Both the position numbers and the translations under genes were made by a program. DNA of 64,000 nucleotides from JAVKSL01 sp039583695 (lineage in GTDB: Bacteria; Actinomycetota; Acidimicrobiia; Acidimicrobiales; JAJPHD01), in assembly GCA_039583695.1 (NCBI GenBank), contig JAVKSL010000001.1:1-64000 (forward strand), given 5' to 3'. The notes beneath the pieces are model-generated. The model made no database searches and was not told where the DNA came from. It worked only from the letters and a program-made list of their open reading frames with translations. Positions 37,722 to 46,543 of the stretch are shown here, piece after piece (position 1 is the first letter of the stretch; the number at the start of each line of letters is the position of its first letter).

Positions 37722-38393
37722 CTAGCCCTTCAACCTATCGAGGACGTCTGTGGACAAGGTGTCGGCCTTCATGTGGTGGACCCGCATCAGCACCCCGAAC
37801 ACCACGACGGCCACCAGCAAGTCGACCAGGAATGCCACCTCGACGATAAAGGGCAGCCCGGCAGCCACCACCAGGCTGGCGACGGACACCCCGTTCTCCA
37901 GGGAGAAGAAGCCCACGGCCTGGGATACCACGTCCCCTCGCAGGATTATGACCACGAAGGAGACCAGCACCACCGCAACGGCCGTACCGAGGGCCGGAGT
38001 GGGCAACGTCGCCGAGTGGATGTCGAGGCCTTCCACCGCCAGGAAGCCGAAGACCGAGACGGAGATGCCTATGAAGATCATGGTGGCCACGTTCAGCCGG
38101 TGGCTGCCCGCCAAGTCCACCTTTGACCCCCGCATGACCCGAAAGATGATCCCTGGGATCAGGATTACCTTGAGAACCAAGGTCAGTCCGGCCAGGATGA
38201 AGAGATCGGGTATCCCCCGCGCCGCCGCCACTGCTGAAGCGAGAGCGGCAACCACCAGAGATTGGAACGAGTAGAGCCGGACCTGCGAGCGCAGCATCGC
38301 GGAGCGAAGCATCGCGAACTCGGTCAACAGGATCAGGGCGGCCAAGCCTTCCGTGATCCCCGAGAACGTGCCGGGGTCTGGGGTCGGGTGCAT
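37722..38393 (-). CDS. HyfE-like small membrane subunit
   Basis: 223 residues with six or seven hydrophobic helices. It resembles HyfE, the fusion of NuoK-like and NuoJ-like features in hydrogenase-4 complexes. VVSQAVGFFSLENGVSVASL holds the conserved Glu of the NuoK-type helix (FFSLENG), and a C-terminal LVDLLVAVVVFGVLMRVHHM follows. The ATG at 38393 shares one base with the TGA of the HyfC-like gene (TGATG overlap). It should link the antiporter modules to the HyfC-like subunit. Confidence 0.82.
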   Translation of the reverse strand: MHPTPDPGTFSGITEGLAALILLTEFAMLRSAMLRSQVRLYSFQSLVVAALASAVAAARGIPDLFILAGLTLVLKVILIPGIIFRVMRGSKVDLAGSHRLNVATMIFIGISVSVFGFLAVEGLDIHSATLPTPALGTAVAVVLVSFVVIILRGDVVSQAVGFFSLENGVSVASLVVAAGLPFIVEVAFLVDLLVAVVVFGVLMRVHHMKADTLSTDVLDRLKG

Positions 38394-39391
38394 CAGGCGT
38401 ACCCCACGTAGAGGGTCAGGATTGCCAGCACCGCCAAGAGGAAGGCGGCAGCCATGAACTCGGTGAGCTTGAACAGGCGCAGCTTCGAGAAGGTGTTGTC
38501 GCTCAGCGTCAGGACAGCCCCCACACCGACTGCCTTTCCAAGCAGGATGGGTATTGCCAGGAGGACCGAGCCGGCGGCCAAGGAGCCAGCCAATCCCCAC
38601 GGAGCTGCGAACACGTCCAGGAGGATCACGTACAAGATGACCTGTTTCATGTTGGAGCCCCACTTGAGCAGGGCGAATGGGGGCCCGGACCACTCGAGCG
38701 TGCGTCCCTCGTCGATCATGCCGAGCTCGGTGGTGCTGGCGTGGGTCTCCACCGGGATGCGACCGGTGTCGGAGATGACCACCAAGAAGAAGGCGATGGC
38801 GGCCAGGAGGTGGGCCGGAAGGATGGCCTGGCTGAGCGAGGAGCGCGCCGCAGCCGCCTCGACGAAGGGGAGGTCGGTGCTGGTGACGATGCCGACCACG
38901 AAGGTGATGAACAGGATCGACGGCTCGATCAGCGCCCCGAAGGTCATGGCCCGGCTGCTGCCCAGCTGGGCGTAGGGGGCCCCGGTCTCGGCTGCCGCCA
39001 GGGATACGGAGAATCCCGCAAGGGCAAGTATGAAGGCCCCGCCCAAGATGTCCGCCGTGTAGGACAGCGGCAGCCCGAAGTTGGTCAGCTCAGGAATCAG
39101 CAGGGGGACTATCAGGTAGCAGGTGAAGGCCACCACCGGGGCCGCCAGGAAGACCCAGCTGGACTCCTCGGGCATGAGCGTCTCCTTCCTGAACAGCTTG
39201 GCCAGGTCGTAGTAGGGCTGGAGCACGCGAGGCCCCCGCCTTCCCTGTAGCCGCGCCTCGATCTTGGCGATCACCCCACTCACCAACGGAGCGCCGAGCG
39301 CGACAGTGAGCACCTGCAGCACCTGAGCCAGCCACGCTGGTAACACAAGAATCCTCCGTCCTCGTCGTGCCAAGTAGTCCTGCTTCAGCAA
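38393..39391 (-). CDS. HyfC/HycD/NuoH-like membrane subunit
   Basis: 332 residues, first gene of the operon. NuoH-family segments are seen: ARLQGRRGPRVLQPYYDLAK, then LFRKE; PYAQLGSSRAMTFGALIEP; and the charged loop RIPVETHASTTELGMIDEGR. In complex I and group 4 hydrogenases this protein docks the peripheral arm and forms the quinone or coupling site. The first 15 residues are basic and the start is uncertain within that stretch. The operon order is HyfC, E, F, G, I, B with overlaps of 1-4 bases or gaps under 5, so all six are almost surely one transcript. Upstream lies the promoter region shared with the methyltransferase (39392-39581). Confidence 0.86.
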   Translation of the reverse strand: MLKQDYLARRGRRILVLPAWLAQVLQVLTVALGAPLVSGVIAKIEARLQGRRGPRVLQPYYDLAKLFRKETLMPEESSWVFLAAPVVAFTCYLIVPLLIPELTNFGLPLSYTADILGGAFILALAGFSVSLAAAETGAPYAQLGSSRAMTFGALIEPSILFITFVVGIVTSTDLPFVEAAAARSSLSQAILPAHLLAAIAFFLVVISDTGRIPVETHASTTELGMIDEGRTLEWSGPPFALLKWGSNMKQVILYVILLDVFAAPWGLAGSLAAGSVLLAIPILLGKAVGVGAVLTLSDNTFSKLRLFKLTEFMAAAFLLAVLAILTLYVGYA

Positions 39392-39581
39392 AGTTCCGCT
39401 GAGCAGAAGCCATCAGCTCCAAGGAGCAGTTCGGGTCGTGGCCCGCCGGAGCTTCATCCGACACGGGCATGGTAGCAGTCGGGCGCCCATCGCGCGTAGA
39501 TCGGCGAACAGAGTACCTTTGACCCCACATGACACGCCCACGCATCTACCGGGAGCGACTCGCTACGCTCGGGGGGACGGG

Positions 39582-41045
39582 GTGAGCAGGCGCCAGGTGC
39601 GCCCCACATCGACGAGCAACTTCGGGGTGGGCGCTCGCGAGGCTCACGACGCCTCTGCTTTCTACGCTCGCTTCAGCCCCAAGGATGTAACCACCGACGA
39701 GGAGCTCGCCGAGCCGTTCGAGCTGGCCCAACCGCTCGTCTGCGGCGACTCGCGGGCTCTCGACCTGCCGGATAGATCCGTGGCCCTGGTGGTCACCTCA
39801 CCCCCGTACTTCGCCGGCAAGGAGTACGAGGAGGCACTGGGCCAAGGAGTTATCCCCGCCACCTACGTCGAGTACCTCACTCTACTGAGCCAGGTCTTCG
39901 CCGAGTGCCTGCGGGTCCTCGAGCCCGGAGGGCGGATCGCGGTCAATGTCGCCAACCTCGGCCGGCGACCGTACCGGTCGCTGTCCGCTGACGTAGTGCG
40001 CATCCTCGACGACGATCTGGGCATGCTGCTTCGCGGCGAGATAATCTGGAAGAAGGCCGACGGTGCAGCTGGGTCCTGTGCCTGGGGCTCGTACCGCTCG
40101 CCGGCCAATCCGGTCTTGCGCGACATCAGCGAGCGGGTGATCGTCGCCTCCAAGGGGCGCTTTGACCGAGCCGTCGATATCGACGAGCGTCGTGCGCAGG
40201 GTCGCCCGCACCTGTCGTCGATCTCGGCCGACGAGTTCCTGGAGGCCACCCTCGACGTTTGGGACATCCGTCCGGAGTCCGCCAGACGGGTTGGGCACCC
40301 CGCTCCCTTCCCGGTCGAGCTGCCACAACGACTCATCGAGCTTTACACCTTCAGAGACGACCTGATCCTCGACCCGTTCCTCGGGTCCGGCACGACAGCG
40401 GTCGCGGCGGTGCGCACCGGGCGGCGTTACGTGGGCTACGAGACCGATCCCGCCTACGTGAGCATCGCCCGGCAGCGAGTGGCCAAGGAGCAGATGCTGC
40501 TGGCGGCCAAGGTGGCACCGCAGGCGAGCTTGCCGATCTACCCCTCGCAGTCCCCCGCCACGTCTCGCTTGATTGAGCAGGGTAAGGCAGCGCAGGCGTT
40601 GGCCGTCGACATCGTGACCGAGGCCGGTTTCGAGATGCTCGAAGCCGATCACCGGATCCCAGGTGTCGGGATCCTCGTCAGTCTCGTCGCCCGCGACGCC
40701 GACTGCGCCGAATGGTATTTCGACGTGACCGGGGCCTTCACCTCGACCCGGAGCGGCCTTGTGCGCACCGACGCACTCTGGAAGTGCCTGGGACGAGCAA
40801 GCGTCCTCAAGGCTCGTGGCATCCAACCGGTTGTGTTGCTCTCGTCCCACCTCCCACCGCAGCGCAGCACGGGAGACCAAGCGCTGCGTAGCGTCGGACC
40901 TAGCGGTATCCACGATGTCATGAGCATGCTCAACGGCGCCGATCGTCAGCGCCTCGCGACCTACGCCGCTGGCGGCCATCGCAGCCGGCCCCTACCCGGC
41001 TTCTGGAGAGCGGCTGACCTCGGCCCAGCCCGCCCCCAGCCTTAG
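39582..41045 (+). CDS. Site-specific DNA methyltransferase (TSPPY type) with extra C-terminal domain
   Basis: 487 residues. The catalytic motif IV is TSPPY (72-76), followed by EYLTLLSQVFAECLRVLEPG. Motif I is DPFLGSGTT (264-272). The order (IV before I) is that of beta-class methyltransferases modifying N4-cytosine or N6-adenine; the SPP form favours N4-cytosine. Residues from about 325 form an additional domain with EMLEADHRIPGVGILVSLVA and EWYFDVTGAFTSTRSGLVR, then TDALWKCLGRASVLKARGIQ, which I do not recognise and which might carry specificity or nuclease function. No separate restriction gene is adjacent. I chose the GTG at 39582 for its GGGGGGACG upstream; the frame is open from 39438. 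The stop lies within the border of repeat copy B. Confidence 0.85.
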   Translation: MSRRQVRPTSTSNFGVGAREAHDASAFYARFSPKDVTTDEELAEPFELAQPLVCGDSRALDLPDRSVALVVTSPPYFAGKEYEEALGQGVIPATYVEYLTLLSQVFAECLRVLEPGGRIAVNVANLGRRPYRSLSADVVRILDDDLGMLLRGEIIWKKADGAAGSCAWGSYRSPANPVLRDISERVIVASKGRFDRAVDIDERRAQGRPHLSSISADEFLEATLDVWDIRPESARRVGHPAPFPVELPQRLIELYTFRDDLILDPFLGSGTTAVAAVRTGRRYVGYETDPAYVSIARQRVAKEQMLLAAKVAPQASLPIYPSQSPATSRLIEQGKAAQALAVDIVTEAGFEMLEADHRIPGVGILVSLVARDADCAEWYFDVTGAFTSTRSGLVRTDALWKCLGRASVLKARGIQPVVLLSSHLPPQRSTGDQALRSVGPSGIHDVMSMLNGADRQRLATYAAGGHRSRPLPGFWRAADLGPARPQP

Positions 41046-41147
41046 GGCCTGGCAGAGAACAACCTGGGCGGCGGGCACAGCTATAGCCCTGATGAGGACC
41101 GCATTGAGCAGCGTCGCCGCCCAGGTTGTTCTCGTACAGGCCCTTAG
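41041..41147. repeat. 107-bp terminal-inverted-repeat element, copy B
   Basis: Left arm CTTAGGGCCTGGCAGAGAAC and right arm (reverse strand) CTAAGGGCCTGTACGAGAAC continue as AACCTGGGCGGCG, pairing at 29 of 33 positions. It is almost identical to the element at 6061-6168. It supplies the stop codon of the methyltransferase (TAG inside CTTAGGG) and overlaps the 3' end of the HemD-like gene, filling the convergent gap completely. Confidence 0.85.
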
Positions 41148-42265
41148 CGAGGCTGCTGGTCGTCCAGGCAGAACCGGTAGCCCCGACCGGAGACGGCCTG
41201 CAACCCGCCACCTGCGGGACCAAGCCGGCGCCGGAGGCGGCTAACGGCTACCTCGAGGAGGTGGGGATCGGTGTTGGCGCATCCCCAGACCCCGGCGAGC
41301 AAGACCTCCCGGCCTACAACCGCGCCTGGCTTGCGGGTCAGCATGCCCAGGATCGTCCGCTCCTTCGGCGTCAGCTGCTCGACGGCACCGTCGAACTCTA
41401 TCGCCCCGCCTTGGACGACCATCTCGTGGCCGGAGAGCCGGTAGGAGCGCCGGCTCTGGCTCAAGTGGTCGCCGAGAGCGCGCACGAGCAACCCCAGCCG
41501 GCCGAGCGGGGGTGTCAGCGGGTCCTCGATGCCCTCGGCCCGTGCCCCTCCGGCGCAGACCGGCCCCACGCAGGCGGCCAGCACGGAGCCACCATTGAAT
41601 GCATCCCGGAGCTGTGCCGCCTCGTGCTGGGCCATCGCGAACAGATTGTGCACCGCCGGAGCGCTGGTGAAGGTGATCGCGTCGAGGCGACCAGCACACG
41701 CAGCCTTCACCAGGCGAAGGGCGGGCTCGGTGTCAGTGGGGAGACGCCACCGGTACACGGGCACGGACACGACCTCGGCTCCGGCATCGCTCAGGACCTT
41801 CACCAGCTCCGGGCTCTCCATGCCGTACTCCTGCACCGCCACCCGTCGATCCCGGAGTGGCTCAGCCAGGAGGATCTCGACCAGCGCGTCCATCCGCTCG
41901 GTCGGGGAGCTCTGCCACACGCCGATACCCCCGATATGCAGGGCGGCGGCGGACTTGGGCCCGCGAGCAACGGTACGGGCCTGCCCGAGCGCAGCGACCA
42001 GCTGGGCACCGAGGCCCCACGTCGTCGCAGTGTCCAACCACGCCCGTACCCCGATTCCGGTCGTGGCGACCAGGTAGTCCGGGGGCGCCTCGATGATCGC
42101 CAGCGTCGCACGGCGCAGGTTCTCGTCCGAGGCCAGGTAAGAAGTGGTGATGCTGGCGCCGTGAACGATCGAGGCCCCCCGGCGTGACAGCAACTCGGCC
42201 TGCTCCTCCCAACGACGGTCGGCGGTGATCCCGATCACGAAGCCGTCGAGCGGACGCAGCGACAT
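41144..42265 (-). CDS. HemD-like (uroporphyrinogen-III synthase) domain fused to winged-helix DNA-binding domain
   Basis: 373 residues. Residues 1-255 are like uroporphyrinogen-III synthase (PLDGFVIGITADRRWEEQAE; ARTVARGPKSAAAL; LDAITFTSAPAVHNLFAMA). Residues 285-370 are an OmpR/PhoB-type winged helix (QLTPKERTILGMLTRKPGAV; LLEVAVSRLRRRLGPAG; AVSGRGYRF). The same fusion is known in actinobacteria, for example Rv0260c of M. tuberculosis beside narK3. Here too narK lies next to it, divergently. It is probably a regulator of nitrate/nitrite genes rather than a haem biosynthetic enzyme; whether it keeps enzyme activity or senses a tetrapyrrole is unknown. The 219-base gap to narK should hold its target site. 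Confidence 0.87.
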   Translation of the reverse strand: MSLRPLDGFVIGITADRRWEEQAELLSRRGASIVHGASITTSYLASDENLRRATLAIIEAPPDYLVATTGIGVRAWLDTATTWGLGAQLVAALGQARTVARGPKSAAALHIGGIGVWQSSPTERMDALVEILLAEPLRDRRVAVQEYGMESPELVKVLSDAGAEVVSVPVYRWRLPTDTEPALRLVKAACAGRLDAITFTSAPAVHNLFAMAQHEAAQLRDAFNGGSVLAACVGPVCAGGARAEGIEDPLTPPLGRLGLLVRALGDHLSQSRRSYRLSGHEMVVQGGAIEFDGAVEQLTPKERTILGMLTRKPGAVVGREVLLAGVWGCANTDPHLLEVAVSRLRRRLGPAGGGLQAVSGRGYRFCLDDQQPR

Positions 42266-42484
42266 TGTCCGGTCGACTCTAGGGGGCCAGCTGTGACCGG
42301 CGAGTTTCGTAGGGATTGCGACTTGGAGAAATTAGTCCTGAGCGGAGCCCGACCACCGCCATCTCCGGCCGGCGGAAGGCTTGTAAGACCTCACATTGCC
42401 TCTCCCGCCATTGTGAGCGACCTGACCACCAGGGTTCATGGCCCGGCAATGACTCGAACACATTGACAGGCTTGGCTTTCGGCC

Positions 42485-44062
42485 ATGAGCACAACGGTCG
42501 ACCGCCAGAGCCCCCTCAGCGTCTCGGACCGGCTGGAGCCCCCGCCCGTCGGGCGCCGGCATGGTTCGCGTGGTCACTGGATCGATCACTGGGATCCCGA
42601 CGACCAGGCCTTCTGGGAGAGCCAGGGCAGGAGGATCGCCCGCAGGAACCTCGCCCTTTCCATGTTCACCGACCACGTCGGCTTCTCGATCTGGGTAGTG
42701 TGGACGATCGTCGTCCTCAACCTGGCCGACGTTGGCATAGCGCTCCCGGTATCCCAGCTGTTCGTGCTGACCCTCGTCCCCAACCTGATCGGCTCGATCC
42801 TGAGAGTTCCCTACACCTTCGCCATCCCCCGCTTCGGCGGTCGGGCGTGGACCACCATGAGCGGAGTTCTGTTGTTGCTCCCGGCCCTGCTGCTCGCATT
42901 CTTGGTGCCTAGCGGCTGGCTGGCCGGCCAGGGCCACAGCGCCCAGGATTGGATACTGTTCGGCTGCGCCGCCACCGCTGGCGTCGGGGGCGGGAACTTC
43001 GCTTCTTCGATGGCCAACATCTCGTTCTTCTACCCCGAGAGCAAGAAGGGCTGGGCGCTAGGACTCAACGCGGCTGGCGGGAACCTGGGCGTGGCAAGCG
43101 CTCAGCTGCTCGTGCCGCTGGTGGTGATCATCGGCATCCCCGCAGCCACGATCAGGCTCGCTAAGCACCCGGTGCATCTCTCCTACGCCGGCCTGGTGTT
43201 CCTTCCCTTCATCATCTTGGCGGCCATCGGTGCGTGGGCATGCATGGACAGCCTCACCCAGGCCAAGGCCGATACCAGCGCCTACAAGGCCGCCCTGCGG
43301 TACTCCCAGACCTGGGTCATATCACTTCTGTACATCGGGACCTTCGGCTCGTTCATCGGCTTTTCCTTCGCGCTGCCGCTGGTGATCAAGAACACGTTCC
43401 CCGAATTCCTGGCGCACCACGTGTTCATCGCCACCTACCTGGGTGGTCTCGGGTTCATAGGGGCGCTGGTCGGGTCGCTGTCCCGCCCGGTGGGTGGCCG
43501 CCTGGCCGACCGGGTCGGCGGGTCCCGGGTCACTCTCGCTATGTTCGCCGGGATGGCGATTGCCACCCTCAGCGCCATCGTGGGGGTCGAGAACCGCAAC
43601 TTCGGCCTATTCTTCGCTTCCTACATGGCGGTCTTCCTGCTCGCTGGGATGGGCAACGGCTCCACCTACAAGATGATCCCGTCCATCTTCGCCGCGCTCG
43701 GCAAGGCCGAGGGCAAAGCCGAGGGCGCCGACGCCCGGGTCACCTCCGTTGAGTACAAGCGCCGGGCTGCGTCGGTCATCGGCATTGCCGGCGCTATCGG
43801 CGCCTTTGGAGGGGTGCTGATCCAGCTTGCGTTCCACCAGTCGAGCCTGGGCATCTCCGCATTGGAGGCAGCCGCCAAAACCCCCGCCGCGAAGGTGGCC
43901 GTTGCCGCCGCCCACTCCAACTGGTCGGTTCCCGCTCTGTGGGCGTTCATCGCCACCTATGTCATCCTCGCCGGCCTCACCTGGGCCGTGTACATCCGTC
44001 GCCAGTCGTCCCTCGCCGGCAGCGACCTCGAGGGCGTCGTCGCCCCGCTGGGGGCCTCGTAG
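42485..44062 (+). CDS. narK: Nitrate/nitrite transporter, NarK family (MFS)
   Basis: 525 residues with 12 membrane helices after a hydrophilic N-terminus (WIDHWDPDDQAFWESQGRRI). NarK-type features are the GVGGGNFASSMANISFFYPE, SKKGWALGLNAAGGNLGVAS stretch (nitrate signature, Gly-rich helix) and RPVGGRLADRVGG in the second half. It moves nitrate in and/or nitrite out across the cytoplasmic membrane. No nitrate or nitrite reductase genes are seen nearby in this window. It is divergent from the HemD/winged-helix regulator, which likely controls it. The sequence appears complete. Confidence 0.93.
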   Translation: MSTTVDRQSPLSVSDRLEPPPVGRRHGSRGHWIDHWDPDDQAFWESQGRRIARRNLALSMFTDHVGFSIWVVWTIVVLNLADVGIALPVSQLFVLTLVPNLIGSILRVPYTFAIPRFGGRAWTTMSGVLLLLPALLLAFLVPSGWLAGQGHSAQDWILFGCAATAGVGGGNFASSMANISFFYPESKKGWALGLNAAGGNLGVASAQLLVPLVVIIGIPAATIRLAKHPVHLSYAGLVFLPFIILAAIGAWACMDSLTQAKADTSAYKAALRYSQTWVISLLYIGTFGSFIGFSFALPLVIKNTFPEFLAHHVFIATYLGGLGFIGALVGSLSRPVGGRLADRVGGSRVTLAMFAGMAIATLSAIVGVENRNFGLFFASYMAVFLLAGMGNGSTYKMIPSIFAALGKAEGKAEGADARVTSVEYKRRAASVIGIAGAIGAFGGVLIQLAFHQSSLGISALEAAAKTPAAKVAVAAAHSNWSVPALWAFIATYVILAGLTWAVYIRRQSSLAGSDLEGVVAPLGAS

Positions 44063-44071
44063 CGCAGGCCC

Positions 44072-44281
44072 TTAGTGGTCCGGGTTGTAAATTCGATTAC
44101 GTATCTTCGAGGCCCGTGCACTACGGCCCGTCAGGCCGCGTGCGGGTAGTCCGGCTTCTCGGCGAACGATCTTGGCCCAGACGACCTCTCGATACGGCGA
44201 CGTATAGCGCCGAGCCCTGGCCTCCAGTACTCGACGTTGATCGGCGGTGAGAACCAGCACGTACGGGCTCTTCCTGGGCAT
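44072..44281 (-). pseudogene. IS630-type transposase stub
   Basis: From the ATG at 44281 the minus-strand reading MPRKSPYVLVLTADQRRVLE, then ARARRYTSPYREVVWAKIV, is the N-terminal helix-turn-helix start of an IS630-family transposase. After about 40 residues the similarity ends (RREAGLPARGLTG) and a stop follows at 44072. It continues in frame from the truncated regulator upstream and forms its artificial C-terminus. No other part of the transposase is left. Confidence 0.65.
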
Positions 44282-44980
44282 AGGTTCCCCTCTCTGGGGG
44301 AACCTGACGTCCTGGGCGGCCCAGAGCGTACGGAAGCTCTCGCTGCGGGTGGAGAGCTCTCCGATGAGGTCGGTGAGGGCCTTGTTGTACGGATCTCGCC
44401 CGGCTTCGGTGCGCAGAAGCGCGACGGTGGTGTGGGCGGACTCGTCGAAGTCGGGGTAGAGCTGGTGGGCGGCGGGATCGAGGAACCGGAACCGGGCCAG
44501 GTTCACCGGGCGGGCCGAGCGGGCGAACGCCGGTGCGTAGAGGGCTTCGCCGAGCGGGTTGATGGCGAGGATGTCGAGTCGGCCGTTTCGGACGAAGGCG
44601 GGGGTGTTGGCCATGCCGTCGAGGATGAGTTGCACGGCGGGCCGGACCTGGTGCGCCACGCGGCGTCTGGCCCGGGTCGGGCTGGTGTTGGCGGCGGTGG
44701 CCAGGTTGGCCAGGTACAGGCGTTCGGCCTCGTCGAGTTGCAGGGCGGCGGCGATGGCGTCGAGGACGCTGTCGGAGACACCGGTGAGGTTCCCCTTTTC
44801 CAGGCGGGTGTAGTAGTCGACGCTGACCCCAGCGAGCATGGCGGTCTCTTCGCGGCGTAGGCCGGGGACGCGGCGGTTGGCGCCGTAGATCGTCAAGCCG
44901 GCCTGGGCGGGGGTGATCTTGGCCCGTCGGCTGACGAGGAAGTCGCGGACCTCGCTGCGGTTGCTGGTCACGCCCCCCAT
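44282..44980 (-). pseudogene. XRE/MmyB-like transcriptional regulator, 3' end replaced by an IS stub
   Basis: From the ATG at 44980 the reading gives an XRE helix-turn-helix (VPGLRREETAMLAGVSVDYY, TRLEKGNLTGVSDSVLDAIA) and a MmyB-like ligand domain (VAHQVRPAVQLILDGMANTP, AINPLGEALYAP). The domain breaks after LWAAQDVRF, where relatives continue for about 40 more residues (an HPVVG-type segment), and joins without a stop to the IS630 stub. The hybrid open frame runs to 44072 and is 303 residues. The DNA-binding part is intact, so a working hybrid cannot be excluded. It stands divergently 84 bases from a decayed MFS pump gene, the usual target arrangement for such regulators. Confidence 0.7.
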
Positions 44981-45064
44981 GCTATGGACCGACGGGGCGC
45001 CCTGGGAGGTTCTGTCGTAACCCGGAACAACGTGACCTGCCGCCTCGCCGGGAGAAGGGGTTGA

Positions 45065-46158
45065 ATGGCTGGCGTGACCACTTCGACCGCGACGGCCAGC
45101 CTCGTGACGGCAGAGCGCTCGGGCCCGGGCCCGGGGTGGTCGCTCGCTGCGGCGCTGCTGGGGTTCTTCGTGGTGACCCTGGACGCGGTGATCGTCAACG
45201 TGGCCCTTCCGCGCATCAGCACCGACCTGCACAGCTCGATGAGCGGCCTGCAGTGGGTGGTCGACAGCTACACCTTGATGTTCGCGGCCTTGCTGCTGTC
45301 GTCGGGCTCGCTGTCGGACCGGGTCGGGGCCCGCCGGGCCTTCGGCGCCGGGATGGCCGTCACGCGGCCCCGTTCGATTGGTCAGGCCAAGTCTTCGCCG
45401 TGTTGGGCATTGGCGGCCTCACCTACGGCGCCATCGAGACCGGCGCAGCGGGGATCGGTTCCCCCCGGGTGCTCGCCGCGTTCGGGGTTGCCCTCGTCGC
45501 CTTGGCCGGGTTCTTCGCCCTCCAAGCCCGGGGACGGCACCCGATGATGCCGCTCGACCTCTTCCGGTCCCGGACGGTCAGCGTGGCAGTGGCCACCGGG
45601 TTCGCGTTCATGGTCGGCTACTACGGCCTTCCGTTTGTCATGAGCCTGTACCTCCAGCAGCTGCGGGGCCTCTCCGCCTTGGAGACCGGGGTGGCGTTCC
45701 TGCCGATGATGCTGATCGGTGCGCTACTCACCCCCTTCGTCGCCCGGCTCGCTGAGCGCTTCGGCGCCCGCACCCTGATCACCACCGGTCTGGTGGCCAT
45801 GACCGCCGGACTCGCAGTGATCGCGGTGATGCCAGCCGCCACCCCGGTGGTCTGCCTTGCCCTCCTCATGGTTCTGGTCGGGCTGGCCGGACCGTTCGTG
45901 ATGCCGCCAATCATGGGCCTGCTCCTCCAAGCCGTCCCGAACCGGCGTGCCGGCGTGGCCAGCGGGGTATTCAACAGCGGCCGCCAGGTCGGCGGGGCCC
46001 TTGCCGTCGCCGTGTTCGGAGCCTTCCTGGCGCACCGGGCGACGTTCCTCCACGGGCTGCGGGCGAGCTTGCTCATCGCCGCTGCCGTCTCGCTCGCCAC
46101 CGCCGGAGTGAGCCTGCTGATCAAGCCCCCGACCCCTGAAGGAGCAGCCAAACGATGA
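45065..46158 (+). pseudogene. MFS drug efflux pump (DHA2/EmrB-QacA type) with internal deletion and frameshift
   Basis: The first 98 codons (from the ATG at 45065) read helix 1-3 of a 14-helix exporter (TLDAVIVNVALPRISTDLHS, LSDRVGARRAFGAGMAV). At about 45358-45366 the sequence jumps to a later part of the gene in another frame (PFDWSGQVFAVLGIGGLTYG), and from there the rest of the transporter reads well to 46158. About 110 residues (helices 4-6 and a loop) that relatives have are missing. The result cannot be a working transporter. The stop overlaps the ATG of the next gene (ATGA), showing the old operon layout. Confidence 0.8.
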
Positions 46159-46531
46159 CGGCTTGGACAGCCGTTGAGCTCGACGCCATTGGTTCGACCG
46201 GTGAGGTGACCATCACGCCCCGCCGTGCCGACGGCTCTCTCCGCTCCGCGGTGCCGATCTGGGTTGTGCGGGTCGGAGACGACATCTACGTCCGCTCCTA
46301 CCGGGGCCGGGACGGGGCATGGTATCGGTACGCCGTTGCGCAGGGGAGCGCGCATATTCGGGCTGGCGGCGTCGAACGCGACGTCACCGTGACCCCGACC
46401 GGCCCGTCGACGCGAGCGGCGGTCGACGACGCCTACCGAGACAAGTGCCGCACTCTGGCCGCACCTACGTGGAGCCGATGGTCGCCGACGCCGCAGCCGG
46501 GGCCACCCTCCGCCTCACCCCCACCGACTGA
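46155..46531 (+). pseudogene. DUF2255-family protein, frameshifted
   Basis: About 100 codons read as a DUF2255 protein (VTITPRRADGSLRSAVPIWV, VRVGDDIYVRSYRGRDGAWY, AGGVERDVTVTP, DDAYRDK). At about 46450-46465 the family's tail (YVEPMVADAAAGATLRLTPT) continues in another frame to a TGA at 46529-46531, directly before the RBS of the next gene. In the original frame a nonsense tail runs on to 46709. A small deletion or a sequencing error is the cause. Function of the family is unknown. Confidence 0.7.
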
Positions 46532-46543
46532 AAGGAAAAAGCC

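Noticed and set aside
31778..39391. A true [NiFe] hydrogenase-4 / formate hydrogenlyase operon
   Set aside because: All nickel-binding Cys of the large subunit are replaced and no maturation genes are near, so hydrogenase activity is not supported.
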